From Bacteroidota bacterium (GTDB lineage: Bacteria > Bacteroidota > Bacteroidia > Palsa-965), in assembly GCA_020402865.1 (NCBI GenBank), contig JADBYT010000017.1, positions 1 to 64,000 on the forward strand: a stretch of DNA of 64,000 bases, in the 5' to 3' direction. The notes below the pieces were generated by a model. The model was not told the DNA's origin. It did no database searches and saw nothing but the letters and a program-made list of their open reading frames with translations. Shown piece by piece: positions 9,512 through 18,335 of the stretch. The stretch's first letter is position 1. Every line of letters starts with the position of its first letter. Position numbers and translations under genes: made by a program.

Positions 9512-10012
9512 TTAGTTCATGGGAGGTAATCCCATAAGTGCCCATTCTTCACGGGCGGGGCCAAAAATGCCGGTTACAGGCAGTTCAAGCAGGCGCATCA
9601 CCACGGTAAGCTGCCCGCGGTGGTGTACCTGATGCATCACCAGCGACTGAAGCACATGTTCCTTGCTCCATTGTTCGCCGTACATGTCGTGCATGTCGGA
9701 AAGTGAAGCATCGGTCCAGTGCTGTTTAATTTGCTGTAGAGCTGAGGCCGACTGCTTTTCGTATTCGCTTACCAGTTCGGCTACCGTCCAGGTAATGTCG
9801 GCCTCTTCGTGGTAGCCTTCTACCTGAATGCCTGTGCGGGCAAGCATTTCGCCAATGGTGTGTGTAATGTGGCCGGCCAGCGTGGCAGGGTCCCGCACTG
9901 CATCGTGTGGTTTCTGGTGAAAGGTTTTGTCGGATAGCAAACGGAAAATGCGCAGCGTGGCTTCGCGTTCTTTATTCCAGATAGTTTCAAAGTCGGCTAT
10001 GGTGCGGAACAT
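9512..10012 (-). CDS. DinB family protein
   Basis: The 166-residue protein has the DinB/YfiT four-helix-bundle pattern, a fold that usually binds a divalent metal with three histidines. Candidate ligands are His48 (AGHITH), His127 and His131 (VMHQVHHRGQ), spaced as in the family. Members include thiol S-transferases (bacillithiol or mycothiol dependent) and many of unknown activity. The substrate cannot be assigned here. It precedes the A+T-rich AbiE module on the opposite strand. Confidence 0.85.
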   Translation of the reverse strand: MFRTIADFETIWNKEREATLRIFRLLSDKTFHQKPHDAVRDPATLAGHITHTIGEMLARTGIQVEGYHEEADITWTVAELVSEYEKQSASALQQIKQHWTDASLSDMHDMYGEQWSKEHVLQSLVMHQVHHRGQLTVVMRLLELPVTGIFGPAREEWALMGLPPMN

Positions 10013-10256
10013 TACGAATGTTTATTGAACGGCTAAAGGTAATAAAGTGGTTTAATTTCACAAGCCCTCTCATTATTTATATGTGCATACATGTATTTTA
10101 TGGTGAATTAACAACTAAAAAATATTGCTGTATATTAATTATTTGTAAATTAATGAAATTCAATATTTTATATTTTTTTGAATTACGAAAAAAAATATTT
10201 TTTGCATGTGTTTTGTCACAAAAATATCGTAAAATTGTGACAAATCATATTCTTTA
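10013..10256. promoter_or_regulatory. A+T-rich intergenic region in front of the AbiE pair
   Basis: About 240 bases are extremely A+T-rich and lie between the divergent DinB and AbiEi genes. The short open frame inside it (10018-10257) has a composition expected by chance. The stretch probably holds the abiE promoter and the AbiEi operator. A run CATGTGTTTTGTCACAAA near 10205 and GTGACAAA near 10236 form a small inverted/direct arrangement around TTTGTCAC, which is a possible binding site for the AbiEi winged helix. Confidence 0.4.
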
Positions 10257-10853
10257 ATGTCTGTAGAAAAAGCCATTTTGAGGAAAATTCAGAAGTATCA
10301 AAAAGGGAAGATATTTTTTTCTTCCGATTTATATGATCTGGCTGATGCTGTTTCCGTTAGAAAGGCACTGAGCCGTATTGAGAAAAAAGATAAAATAGTG
10401 AGGCTGGCACATGGTATTTATTTAAAACCATTTATTCATCCCTCTTTAGGTGCGCTTTTGCCGGATGCGGCTTCCGTAGCACAAGCCATAGCAAAAAGAG
10501 ATAAAGCCCGTATAATTCCCACTGGAGTATATGCACTGAATAAATTGGGTTTTTCAACCCAAGTGCCATTAAATGTTGTATTTCTTACCGATGGACCGCC
10601 ACGAACCGTAAAAATTGGAAAGCAAATAATTAAGTTTAAGATTATTTCACCTAAATTGCTCCATGTAAGAAGTGAAACATTATTACTCATCATACTATCG
10701 CTGAAAGAAACAGGAGAAAAAAATGTGACTGATACAATGAAATCAAAAATTAAGGAGTTGGTAAAACATGAATACGAAAAAGATATTAGACATGATTTGA
10801 AACTTGCTCCGAGATGGATTGGAGTACTGATTAACGAGCTAATGAAACACTGA
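10257..10853 (+). CDS. abiEi: AbiEi-like antitoxin (DUF6088 type)
   Basis: The 198-residue protein has an N-terminal winged-helix region (about residues 20-58, including VRKALSRIEKKDKIVRLAHG) that matches AbiEi-type transcriptional antitoxins, followed by a DUF6088-like domain with PTGVYALNKLGFST. In type IV AbiE systems the antitoxin represses its own promoter and counteracts the AbiEii nucleotidyltransferase. The toxin gene starts four bases after its stop codon. The pair is clearly richer in A+T than its neighbours, which suggests acquisition by transfer. The start is the first ATG after the A+T-rich leader. Confidence 0.82.
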   Translation: MSVEKAILRKIQKYQKGKIFFSSDLYDLADAVSVRKALSRIEKKDKIVRLAHGIYLKPFIHPSLGALLPDAASVAQAIAKRDKARIIPTGVYALNKLGFSTQVPLNVVFLTDGPPRTVKIGKQIIKFKIISPKLLHVRSETLLLIILSLKETGEKNVTDTMKSKIKELVKHEYEKDIRHDLKLAPRWIGVLINELMKH

Positions 10854-10857
10854 TTTT

Positions 10858-11853
10858 ATGCAGCAATGGTTTGAAACTTCAGATACAGACAGAAAAGCAA
10901 TTATTCAACAGGCCAGTGTAAGATCAGGAATCCGCTCTGCCGCAGTAGAGAAAGATTTATGGGTAGTGTTTGTACTTAAAGCGGTTTTTGAAACTTCGTG
11001 CGCTCCACATCTAGTGTTTAAAGGAGGTACCTCGCTAAGCAAATGCTGGAATATTATTGAGCGATTTTCAGAAGATGTTGACCTCGGAATTGAAAGGAGT
11101 TTTTTCGGACAGGAATTTAATGGTCATTTATCGTCACGCAAAATCAACAAACTCCGTGATAAAACGGCTGCTTATGTACAGAATGATTTTAAGAGTGAAT
11201 TAAATAAGAAACTACAGGAGAATGGGGTAAGGGATTACAGTATTTTGCCGGTGGAAGAAGGCATGAACGAACCTACTCAATTACAGATTCTTTACGATTC
11301 TCTTATCGAGCCCGATGATTATCTTAAACCGAGGGTGCTGCTCGAAATAGGTTCTCGATCTTTGAGAGAGCCTTTTGAATACAGAGAGGTGCTTAGCATT
11401 ATCGGTGCGGAATTCCCTCAGTTTACGGGTTTAACCAAGCCTTTTTCAATTCCAACAGTAAGTCCGGTAAGAACATTATTGGAAAAAATGTTTCTCCTGC
11501 ATGAAGAATTTCAGAAGAAAGAAATTGAAAAAATAAAGTACCAACGAATGAGCAGGCATTTATATGATATATCACGCCTTGCCAGCACAACCTTTTACAG
11601 AGAAGCAATTGAAGACAATGAGTTGTATGAAACAATTATTGCTCATCGGTTGCTGCTTAACCGTATCGGAGGTGTTGATTATTCATTGCACAAAAAGAAA
11701 ACGTTATCATTTGTACCGCCCGATTCGGTAAGAAAATTTTATGCCTCAGATTACGGGGTAATGAGTGAGAGTATGATTTATGGCAATACTGATCCGTTTG
11801 ACAAATTAATAGACCGTTTAACGGAAATCAATGCCGAAATAAACAGTCAATAA
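10858..11853 (+). CDS. abiEii: AbiEii/AbiGii nucleotidyltransferase toxin
   Basis: The 331-residue protein is a DNA polymerase beta-like nucleotidyltransferase. It shows the GGTSLSK motif at residues 56-62 and the catalytic SEDVDL at 71-76 (acidic pair Asp73 and Asp75). Relatives (AbiEii, MenT) add nucleotides to tRNA or otherwise arrest growth, giving abortive phage defence. It directly follows abiEi, forming a complete two-gene type IV toxin-antitoxin module. Both active-site acidic residues are present, so the toxin is probably functional. A+T-rich codon use matches abiEi. Confidence 0.88.
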   Translation: MQQWFETSDTDRKAIIQQASVRSGIRSAAVEKDLWVVFVLKAVFETSCAPHLVFKGGTSLSKCWNIIERFSEDVDLGIERSFFGQEFNGHLSSRKINKLRDKTAAYVQNDFKSELNKKLQENGVRDYSILPVEEGMNEPTQLQILYDSLIEPDDYLKPRVLLEIGSRSLREPFEYREVLSIIGAEFPQFTGLTKPFSIPTVSPVRTLLEKMFLLHEEFQKKEIEKIKYQRMSRHLYDISRLASTTFYREAIEDNELYETIIAHRLLLNRIGGVDYSLHKKKTLSFVPPDSVRKFYASDYGVMSESMIYGNTDPFDKLIDRLTEINAEINSQ

Positions 11854-11894
11854 ACGCTTTGACCATAAAAATGGCTCATTCCGATAAACCGCTC

Positions 11895-12494
11895 TCAACT
11901 CCCCGCATATTTCCCCACCCATTCCGCATCCTGCATATCATGCAAGAGCCGGAACGCCTCTTTCCCGAACACCGGATCAGTCCAGTAGGTGGCGCCGTAG
12001 CCACGTAAAATTTGCTGCTGTCCTTCCGACGGATGCAAAGGAAATTTTGCCCATCCGGGTGTCATTTTTTCTTTTGTATGATAGGGATAGGAGCCGTAGC
12101 CCAATTTCCAGATATCATCAACAACCGGGCAGAGGTAACCTGATCGCAGGTACACGCCACCGGCTACGGTATCGGATACATAACCGCAAAACTCCACCTC
12201 GTGTTTCACAAACAGGTTTTCCTGCGCCGGATTGGCCGGATGCGGGCGCATGCCGCTGGCAATGCTCAGAAAATCGAGCCGGGTAATGGTGTAGCCGGTT
12301 GCCGGGCGGGCCGGATCGTCGTAAATGCGCCGGCACCTGAAGCTCACCGGCGAGCTGTTTGCTCCCGGCATGAGTGAAAAGCCTAATTCCTCGCGCCAGC
12401 CTTCAGACGGGCCACGCCACTGCGTAAGCAGCAGCCAGCCGCCAATTGCAAGCAGGCTTGTCCAAAGGTGCAAACGGAAGTTTCTTTCGCTCAT
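11895..12494 (-). CDS. Membrane-anchored or exported protein of unknown function
   Basis: The 199-residue protein is not recognised. A hydrophobic stretch near the N-terminus (about residues 9-24, LWTSLLAIGGWLLLTQ) suggests a signal anchor, followed by a soluble domain rich in Tyr, Gly and Pro with three Cys. No catalytic motif was found. It is convergent with abiEii, 41 bases away, and its composition matches the core genome, so it marks the right edge of the AbiE insertion. Confidence 0.6.
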   Translation of the reverse strand: MSERNFRLHLWTSLLAIGGWLLLTQWRGPSEGWREELGFSLMPGANSSPVSFRCRRIYDDPARPATGYTITRLDFLSIASGMRPHPANPAQENLFVKHEVEFCGYVSDTVAGGVYLRSGYLCPVVDDIWKLGYGSYPYHTKEKMTPGWAKFPLHPSEGQQQILRGYGATYWTDPVFGKEAFRLLHDMQDAEWVGKYAGS

Positions 12495-12668
12495 TTGCTT
12501 TTAACGACGTTTCGGCTGTTGAAATTTCATACACTTCCTTCAAAATGAATGCCATCAGGCTGCGTTTTCCTTATAAATGGTATGAATTTGCATTCAGGTG
12601 TACATTACACAAGGGAAATAACTATTTTTGAAACCATCCGAAACGTCCAACCTACCCATTACTGATAT

Positions 12669-13202
12669 ATGGATCAAAGTTCTGCTATTCTGTTTGACAT
12701 TTTCAAGATACTGCTGCCATGTCTGGTGGTATTTGCTGCTGCCTATTTTACCGTGCGCAACTTTCTGGAAACCGAAACCAAACGCCGTTTGGCCGAAATC
12801 AGGCTTGCCAACCAGAGTGTGGTTACACCCGTTCGCCTTCAGGCCTACGAGCGTATTGCCATTTTTCTGGAGCGTATCAATCCCAATACACTGGTTACCC
12901 GCGTACACAAAAGCGGCATGAGTGCCCGCCTGCTCCAGAGCGAACTTACCAAAGTAATCCGTACGGAGTTCGAACATAATCTTTCACAGCAGATTTACAT
13001 GTCGAATCATGCCTGGGAAATGGTGAAAACGGCTAAAGAAGAAATTACCAAGCTGGTAAACGTGGCCGCATCAAAACTGCCCGACACCGCCACAGGGGTT
13101 GAACTGAGCCAGATGATTCTGCAGGTTTCACAGCAAATTGATAAAATGCCCACGCAGGTGGCGCTTGAGTATATAAAGAAAGAAGTTGGTCAGGTGTTTT
13201 AA
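12669..13202 (+). CDS. Conserved membrane-anchored protein (DUF7935-like)
   Basis: The 177-residue protein has one N-terminal membrane helix (about residues 12-30) followed by a long helical soluble domain. The layout and motifs such as ETKRRLAEIR and RLQAYERI match a conserved Bacteroidota family that, from memory, is listed as DUF7935. Its function is unknown. The terminator at 13225-13256 follows it directly. Confidence 0.65.
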   Translation: MDQSSAILFDIFKILLPCLVVFAAAYFTVRNFLETETKRRLAEIRLANQSVVTPVRLQAYERIAIFLERINPNTLVTRVHKSGMSARLLQSELTKVIRTEFEHNLSQQIYMSNHAWEMVKTAKEEITKLVNVAASKLPDTATGVELSQMILQVSQQIDKMPTQVALEYIKKEVGQVF

Positions 13203-13224
13203 TTTACCGGCCAATTCACCTCAT

Positions 13225-13256
13225 AAAGCGTTGCCGAAAACCGGCAGCGCTTTTTT
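13225..13256 (+). terminator. Intrinsic terminator
   Basis: A stem pairs AAAGCGTTGCCG (13225-13236) with CGGCAGCGCTTT (13242-13253), with one G-T wobble, and is followed by a run of six T. It ends the gene at 12669 and may also serve the convergent T9SS gene whose stop codon lies at 13255-13257. Confidence 0.8.
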
Positions 13257-14862
13257 ATTTGCTGATGATGAATTTGATTTTTTCTCTGGCTAGAGCCGTT
13301 CTCATTTCGGCTATGTAAATACCGGCAGGCAAATCGGCTGTGCATATCTGGTAAATGCCCGAATCGTTTCCGGTAACCGTTTCAATGCGCACAAGCATAC
13401 CGCTGCTGTTGTAAAAGGCAAATGCAGCTTCCGGCGAAGGGGCTGATTGAAAGTAAATCACATCCGAAGCCGGTTGCGGATAAATTCTCAGCACGGCGGT
13501 TTTTGCGGAATCATTGGCATCGGTCTGGCGCAAATTTGTACGGGTAAAATTTGATTTGCGGAAAGCCAGTGTATTGGGCGCCGTTTCATCATGCTGATAC
13601 CAGCAAAAACGCGTATCTCCGTTTTGTGCATCGCCAATCCGGCAATCGGTTACGCTGGGCGAATATTGCCCGCCGGCAATGTCTGAATTAACCAGCGAAT
13701 AACTGTTTTGCCAGGCTGTTTCCACCACTCCGTCAAGATTATACTTCCTCACCAGAATGTCGAGGTTGTCAAGTCCGTATGTGCCCTGTGCGTCTGCAAA
13801 AGCCCAGCAAATCACAATGTATTTTCCCGAATAGGCCACACAGGGAGTCTGGTTTACAGTTAATCTGTCCTGCGGATTTACATTGTTCACATAAACCGGT
13901 GCCGAAATCACTCCGTAATGATTTACCACGGCAAGAATATCATTTGCCCCGGTAATCTGGTCTTTTTTGTGATAGGTTACCGTCCACAACTGATTTGCAT
14001 TTACCAGCGAAGTTGTCCAGTGCACCGCAATACGCGGATACTGAAATTCACCCCAAAGCCCGTTATCAAGGCCTGTAAATGTGTTGCCGCCTGTGTTTGC
14101 CGCTGCCAGGTTGTTTAAAGTTGTTTCATGTACCAGAATTTCTTCAGTTGCATAGTTGGTGCCGGTGCAGGTAATAAAAACAGTTTCAGTTCCGGCCATG
14201 GGCGCCGAAAAAATTGCCACATCCGGTTCGCGGTAGCCTGCAAAAGCTCCAAAGCCAATACTTTCGGCAAAAGGAGCCGCAGGCGAAAGCGCACCGGTAG
14301 CTATGTTTATTGTGGTGCAGTAAATTGTATCTGCACGCTGAAATACAATCACGGCCCTCCCGCTGCTGCCCGCATCCATATTGGGGCACGAAATCGGGTT
14401 TGAAGCATCGCCGCTGGTAATTAATATCGGTGTGCCCAGATACGACCAGAACGTACTTGTTACATTGGGCCGCTGATAGCGTTGTGCATACAGCCGTGTA
14501 TTTTGCTGTATATCCTCGGCTACAAAAACAGCCATAGCCCTTACTCCATTGGCACTTATCACCACATCCGGATCACCTTTCTGACTTTGCGTGTTAATAA
14601 CTGTGTTGTTTGCCAGTGGTAGTAAAAAACCATTGCTGAATGTGTCTTTTACCCAATACAAGTAAGGAGAGGAACCGTCGCCCACCATCAGATACATGGC
14701 GCGGGTATTGTTTGAATTTACCCAGTAGTCGCTGCCGGTGTGTTCTATTTTGTTCGAGTTGCTTCCGTTTATATACAGGTCTGCCGACGATGGGGTATAA
14801 AGTTGGGCCGATAGTCCTGCGGATATGAACGCGGCTTTTAATGTGAGTATGTGTGTGTTCAT
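13255..14862 (-). CDS. Secreted protein with T9SS type A sorting domain
   Basis: The 535-residue protein has an N-terminal secretion signal (cleavage probably after LSAQ, residue 20) and a C-terminal T9SS type A tail: LRIYPQPASD (about residues 457-466), then a beta-rich segment ending in LPAGIYIAEM and KFIISK. The body is a beta-propeller-like array of repeated strand units (short motifs such as ALAVFVAED, IVICWAFAD, GDTRFCWYQHD), so a large beta-propeller is likely. The cargo function is unknown; it is probably a cell-surface or released protein. It is transcribed away from the palindromic element at 15005. Confidence 0.8.
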   Translation of the reverse strand: MNTHILTLKAAFISAGLSAQLYTPSSADLYINGSNSNKIEHTGSDYWVNSNNTRAMYLMVGDGSSPYLYWVKDTFSNGFLLPLANNTVINTQSQKGDPDVVISANGVRAMAVFVAEDIQQNTRLYAQRYQRPNVTSTFWSYLGTPILITSGDASNPISCPNMDAGSSGRAVIVFQRADTIYCTTINIATGALSPAAPFAESIGFGAFAGYREPDVAIFSAPMAGTETVFITCTGTNYATEEILVHETTLNNLAAANTGGNTFTGLDNGLWGEFQYPRIAVHWTTSLVNANQLWTVTYHKKDQITGANDILAVVNHYGVISAPVYVNNVNPQDRLTVNQTPCVAYSGKYIVICWAFADAQGTYGLDNLDILVRKYNLDGVVETAWQNSYSLVNSDIAGGQYSPSVTDCRIGDAQNGDTRFCWYQHDETAPNTLAFRKSNFTRTNLRQTDANDSAKTAVLRIYPQPASDVIYFQSAPSPEAAFAFYNSSGMLVRIETVTGNDSGIYQICTADLPAGIYIAEMRTALAREKIKFIISK

Positions 14863-15004
14863 TTTTTTGTTGTCATTGTTTTCAATTATGTTTTAGCGTT
14901 AGTTTTTTGTTAATGTTTCATTTAGTGTAAGTTATATTTATTTGTAAGCGTATATAAGTAATTGTAAATTGTTGCCATCGCGCTCATTTTTTCAAATACT
15001 GTTG

Positions 15005-15156
15005 AGAGCCTGTATAAAATTTGTTTTTGAGCACATTTTTCCTCAGACAAGGCGTGTTTTGCAGGCGATCCTTGGTGAGGATCGACAAAAAACAGAACGC
15101 AGGATGAGGGAAAATGAGCCGGAACAAAGCCCAAGGATGAATTTTAAACAGGCTCT
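15005..15156. repeat. 152-bp imperfect palindrome, MITE- or REP-like
   Basis: The outer arms AGAGCCTGTATAAAATT (15005-15021) and, on the other strand, AGAGCCTGTTTAAAATT (15156-15140) match at all but one position. Further in, CACATTTTTCCTC (15032-15044) pairs loosely with GAGGGAAAATGAG (15106-15118), and the centre has a perfect 7-bp hairpin CGATCCT/AGGATCG (15067-15073 and 15078-15084). The whole stretch could fold into one long cruciform or hairpin. It holds no believable gene. It lies between the T9SS gene and the mutase gene and has the structure of a small non-autonomous mobile or REP-type repeat. Confidence 0.7.
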
Positions 15157-15203
15157 GAATATGTGTGGGCACATTTTTATACATTTTTACCGACCTTTAC
15201 CGC

Positions 15204-16784
15204 ATGCAATCAACCCAGCAAGAGCAAGAGCGTAAAGCGCAGTTTCTTACCGATTCGGGCATCGAAATAGCCCGTACGTATTCCAAAATTGATATTGCGG
15301 AGGAACAGCCGGGCGAGTTTCCGTTTACCCGTGGCGTGCAGCCTACCATGTATCGCGGAAAACTCTGGACCATGCGCCAGTATGCCGGTTTTTCCACAGC
15401 GGAAGAATCAAATGCGCGTTATCATTATTTGCTTAAAAACGGCACTACCGGTCTTTCGGTGGCGTTTGATCTGCCTACGCAAATCGGGTATGATTCCGAT
15501 CATGCGTTTTCGGAAGGCGAAGTGGGTAAATCGGGTGTAGCAATTGATTCGCTGCGCGATATGGAGATTTTGTTCAACGGCATTCGTCTTGATGAAGTCA
15601 CCACGTCGATGACGATTAACTCTACGGCCTCCATTTTGCTGAGTATGTATATTGCGCTGGCCAAAAAGCAGGGCGCTGATGTAAAGAAAATTTCGGGCAC
15701 TATTCAAAACGATTTGCTGAAGGAATATGCGGCGCGAGGCACCTACATTTATCCGCCCAAGCCGTCGATGCGTATTATTACCGATATTTTCGAGTATTGC
15801 AGCAAGGAGGTGCCTAAGTGGAACACCATTTCCATATCGGGCTATCACATCCGCGAGGCGGGTTCTACTGCGGTGCAGGAGCTTGCGTTTACACTGGCCA
15901 ATGGTAAAGCTTATTTGCAGGCGGCAATCGACAAGGGGCTGGATATTGATGTATTTGCGCGCCGGCTTTCGTTTTTCTTCAATGCACACAACAATTTCTT
16001 TGAAGAAATAGCCAAGTTCCGCGCCGCGCGCCGCATGTGGGCACAGATAACCAAAGAGCTGGGCGCAAAAGATCCGCGCTCCATGATGCTGCGTTTTCAC
16101 ACGCAAACCGGTGGCTCTACACTTACCGCTCAACAGCCCCAAAACAATATTGTGCGCGTTACACTTCAGGCGCTGGCTGCTGTAATGGGCGGCACCCAGT
16201 CGCTTCACACCAATGGTTTTGATGAGGCACTGGCACTGCCCACCGAGGAGGCCGCGCGTATTGCGCTGCGCACCCAGCAAATTATTGCCAACGAAAGCGG
16301 CGTGGCCGATACCGTTGACCCCATGGCCGGCTCATGGATGGTGGAAAGCCTAACCAACGAAGTAGAAGCAAAAGCCTGGGAATACATCCGCAAAATTGAT
16401 GCAATGGGCGGCGCAGTGGCTGCTATTGAACAAGGCTACATGCAGGACGAAATCGCTGCCTCCTCATACGCCTATCAGACAGGTATTGAAAGCGGCGAAA
16501 AAGTAATTGTGGGCGTAAACAAATTCACCGTGCAGGAACCACCCATGGAAAACCTGTTTACGGTTGACGACAGCATTCGTACACAGCAAATGGCCAAGCT
16601 TGAGACCCTGCGCAGCGAACGCAACAACGAAGCCGTGCAGCAGCATCTGCGCCGTATCGAAGAAGCCGCAAAAGGCAACGAAAACCTGATGCCGCACATC
16701 CTCACCGCTGTAGAGGAATATGCCACACTCGGCGAAATTGCCGATGTAATGCGCGGCGTTTTCGGTGAGTACAAGGGCGTGTAA
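15204..16784 (+). CDS. Methylmalonyl-CoA mutase large (catalytic barrel) subunit
   Basis: The 526-residue protein is the TIM-barrel part of an adenosylcobalamin-dependent acyl-CoA mutase, which interconverts methylmalonyl-CoA and succinyl-CoA. It shows [17 protein letters not shown] (about residues 46-62) with the Tyr after RQ typical of methylmalonyl-CoA rather than isobutyryl-CoA mutases, [18 protein letters not shown], and [19 protein letters not shown]. The cobalamin-binding DxHxxG domain is absent, so a separate small B12 subunit is needed, as in archaeal-type and isobutyryl-type enzymes. ATG at 15204 was preferred over the earlier in-frame one at 15165 because the family starts close to the [10 protein letters not shown] segment. 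A strong terminator follows. Confidence 0.85.
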   Translation: MQSTQQEQERKAQFLTDSGIEIARTYSKIDIAEEQPGEFPFTRGVQPTMYRGKLWTMRQYAGFSTAEESNARYHYLLKNGTTGLSVAFDLPTQIGYDSDHAFSEGEVGKSGVAIDSLRDMEILFNGIRLDEVTTSMTINSTASILLSMYIALAKKQGADVKKISGTIQNDLLKEYAARGTYIYPPKPSMRIITDIFEYCSKEVPKWNTISISGYHIREAGSTAVQELAFTLANGKAYLQAAIDKGLDIDVFARRLSFFFNAHNNFFEEIAKFRAARRMWAQITKELGAKDPRSMMLRFHTQTGGSTLTAQQPQNNIVRVTLQALAAVMGGTQSLHTNGFDEALALPTEEAARIALRTQQIIANESGVADTVDPMAGSWMVESLTNEVEAKAWEYIRKIDAMGGAVAAIEQGYMQDEIAASSYAYQTGIESGEKVIVGVNKFTVQEPPMENLFTVDDSIRTQQMAKLETLRSERNNEAVQQHLRRIEEAAKGNENLMPHILTAVEEYATLGEIADVMRGVFGEYKGV

Positions 16785-16801
16785 CGCAAACTTACATTTA
16801 T

Positions 16802-16839
16802 ACAAAAGGCCGGACAGTTCTGCTTGTCCGGCCTTTTGT
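16802..16839. terminator. Bidirectional intrinsic terminator
   Basis: A perfect 15-bp stem pairs 16802-16816 (ACAAAAGGCCGGACA) with 16825-16839 around an 8-base loop GTTCTGCT. A- and T-rich ends let it act on both the mutase gene and the convergent ftsB-like gene. Confidence 0.88.
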
Positions 16840-16853
16840 GTGTTGTAAGCGGC

Positions 16854-17165
16854 TTACTTTTTTTTCGCAGTATCTTCTACAATAATGAAGATGTCTTCGT
16901 TGTCTTTCTTGAAGAGGTAATGCTCGCGCGCAAATTTTTCGAGCTCTTTCGGATTGCTCCGAAGTTCCTGAATTTCCTGCTGGTTGCGCTTAATTTCGTT
17001 GGAGTAATAGTCGCGTTCGGCTTCGAGTTTTTTTACTTCGTTGCGGCGTTTTATCTGACTGAAAATATCGTTCCGGTCGAAGAAAAGCAGCCAAACGCCC
17101 AGCCCTACAATAACCAGCAGGTATTTGTTTTTCAGAATGGCAGGTATGCGGTCCAGAAACTTCAC
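16854..17165 (-). CDS. ftsB: Septum formation initiator family protein (FtsB/DivIC-like)
   Basis: The 103-residue protein has one N-terminal membrane helix (about residues 15-30), then a coiled coil rich in Lys, Glu and Asn (about 35-70), and the ending PKELEKFAREHYLFKKDNEDIFII, which fits the family. FtsB/DivIC forms a trimeric complex with FtsL and FtsQ and activates septal wall synthesis. Orthology to FtsB of E. coli is by family only. Confidence 0.85.
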   Translation of the reverse strand: MKFLDRIPAILKNKYLLVIVGLGVWLLFFDRNDIFSQIKRRNEVKKLEAERDYYSNEIKRNQQEIQELRSNPKELEKFAREHYLFKKDNEDIFIIVEDTAKKK

Positions 17166-17295
17166 GGCTCAAAAGTAGAACAACCACCCGGCTTATTCCT
17201 ACCTGTGGATAACTTGGGCGAATTGTTAATTGTGGTTATGCCTGTACCTTTTGGCCGGGTTCGGGCGTTATGTGGTAGTATTTACATTTGTACAT

Positions 17296-18081
17296 ATGCG
17301 TAAACCGGGTTTACTTTTTCTCGTGCTGCCTGGCATGGTTGCTTTATTCTTGCTGTGTATGCCTGCCACGCAGGCCTATCCCAAACACAGTGGCAGCACA
17401 TTCAGGGCCGGGCAGCTTAAAAGTGCGCGGGTTAAAAAAGCATATCAGCTTACCTGGAAAACTATCCGCCAGAACCTTGCAAAGCTGGGTGTTGACAGTA
17501 CCTCGTTCCGCATATTTATCCGCGCATTCAAGCAGGAACAGGAACTGGAGGTTTGGGCACGATCCTCGTCGGCACAGAAGTATGTGCTTTACGATAAATT
17601 TAAAATCTGCGCCTCATCCGGCACACCCGGCCCAAAACGTTGTCAGGGCGACGGACAGGTGCCCGAAGGGTTTTACCACATCAATGTCTTCAATCCGGCC
17701 AGCGCCTACCATCTTTCGCTGGGTGTGAGCTACCCCAATGCATCCGACAAATTTTTCGCCTGCAAGCCCGATCCGGGCGGAGCCATTATGATCCATGGCA
17801 ACTGCGTAACCATTGGCTGCATACCGCTCACCGACGAAATAATCCGCGAGGTGTATGTACTGGCAGTGGAAGCCAAAGACGGCGGGCAGCAGAAAATTCC
17901 CGTGCATATTTTTCCTGCGCGCATGAGCACAACCAACTTAGCCGCGCTCAAGCGCACTTACAGCGATGCCGGGGTGCATAAATTCTGGGACAACCTTTTG
18001 CCCGGCTATCAGGCCTTTGAACGTAAACGTATCGTGCCGTCGGTTTCGGTAAATGCAAAAGGATTATATGTAGTGGAATGA
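17296..18081 (+). CDS. L,D-transpeptidase family protein (YafK-like)
   Basis: The protein of 261 residues, starting at ATG 17296, has a signal peptide (hydrophobic 5-22, cleavage near ATQA, residue 27). The YkuD-type catalytic motif is intact: HGNCVTIGC has His167 and the nucleophile Cys175. The surrounding PEGFYHINVFNP and GGAIMIHG are typical of the YafK (murein L,D-transpeptidase catalytic) group. Such enzymes form or cut 3-3 crosslinks, or attach or release proteins on peptidoglycan, in the periplasm. The longer frame from 17230 was rejected because it would place a non-signal stretch before the signal peptide. Confidence 0.85.
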   Translation: MRKPGLLFLVLPGMVALFLLCMPATQAYPKHSGSTFRAGQLKSARVKKAYQLTWKTIRQNLAKLGVDSTSFRIFIRAFKQEQELEVWARSSSAQKYVLYDKFKICASSGTPGPKRCQGDGQVPEGFYHINVFNPASAYHLSLGVSYPNASDKFFACKPDPGGAIMIHGNCVTIGCIPLTDEIIREVYVLAVEAKDGGQQKIPVHIFPARMSTTNLAALKRTYSDAGVHKFWDNLLPGYQAFERKRIVPSVSVNAKGLYVVE

Positions 18082-18335
18082 TGATTTGGAGCGAATCTGC
18101 AAATCATTAAAATACCGCCGGTTCCGGTGCTTCTATTGCATGGCAAAGCGTGCGCCCCGGGCTATAAATTCAATCCACCTGCGTTTCATAAAAAATGTAG
18201 GATTAAAAAAACAAACCTCATTGAGCAGGCTTACACACTAAGTCTGTTCATGCTTGCGTATTTCCCGTAATTGTTTCTTTATAGCTGCTTTTGGTATCTT
18301 TCGGCAACCATTGCCCGAAACCACATCATTAAGCT

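Noticed and set aside
10018..10257. 79-codon open frame ahead of the AbiE pair
   Set aside because: Very A+T-rich, no family look, overlaps the promoter region; likely chance.
18082..18335. 250-base gap between the L,D-transpeptidase and the bestrophin gene
   Set aside because: No open frame of interest, no tRNA and no strong hairpin seen; only a faint TATCTTTC box near 18296.
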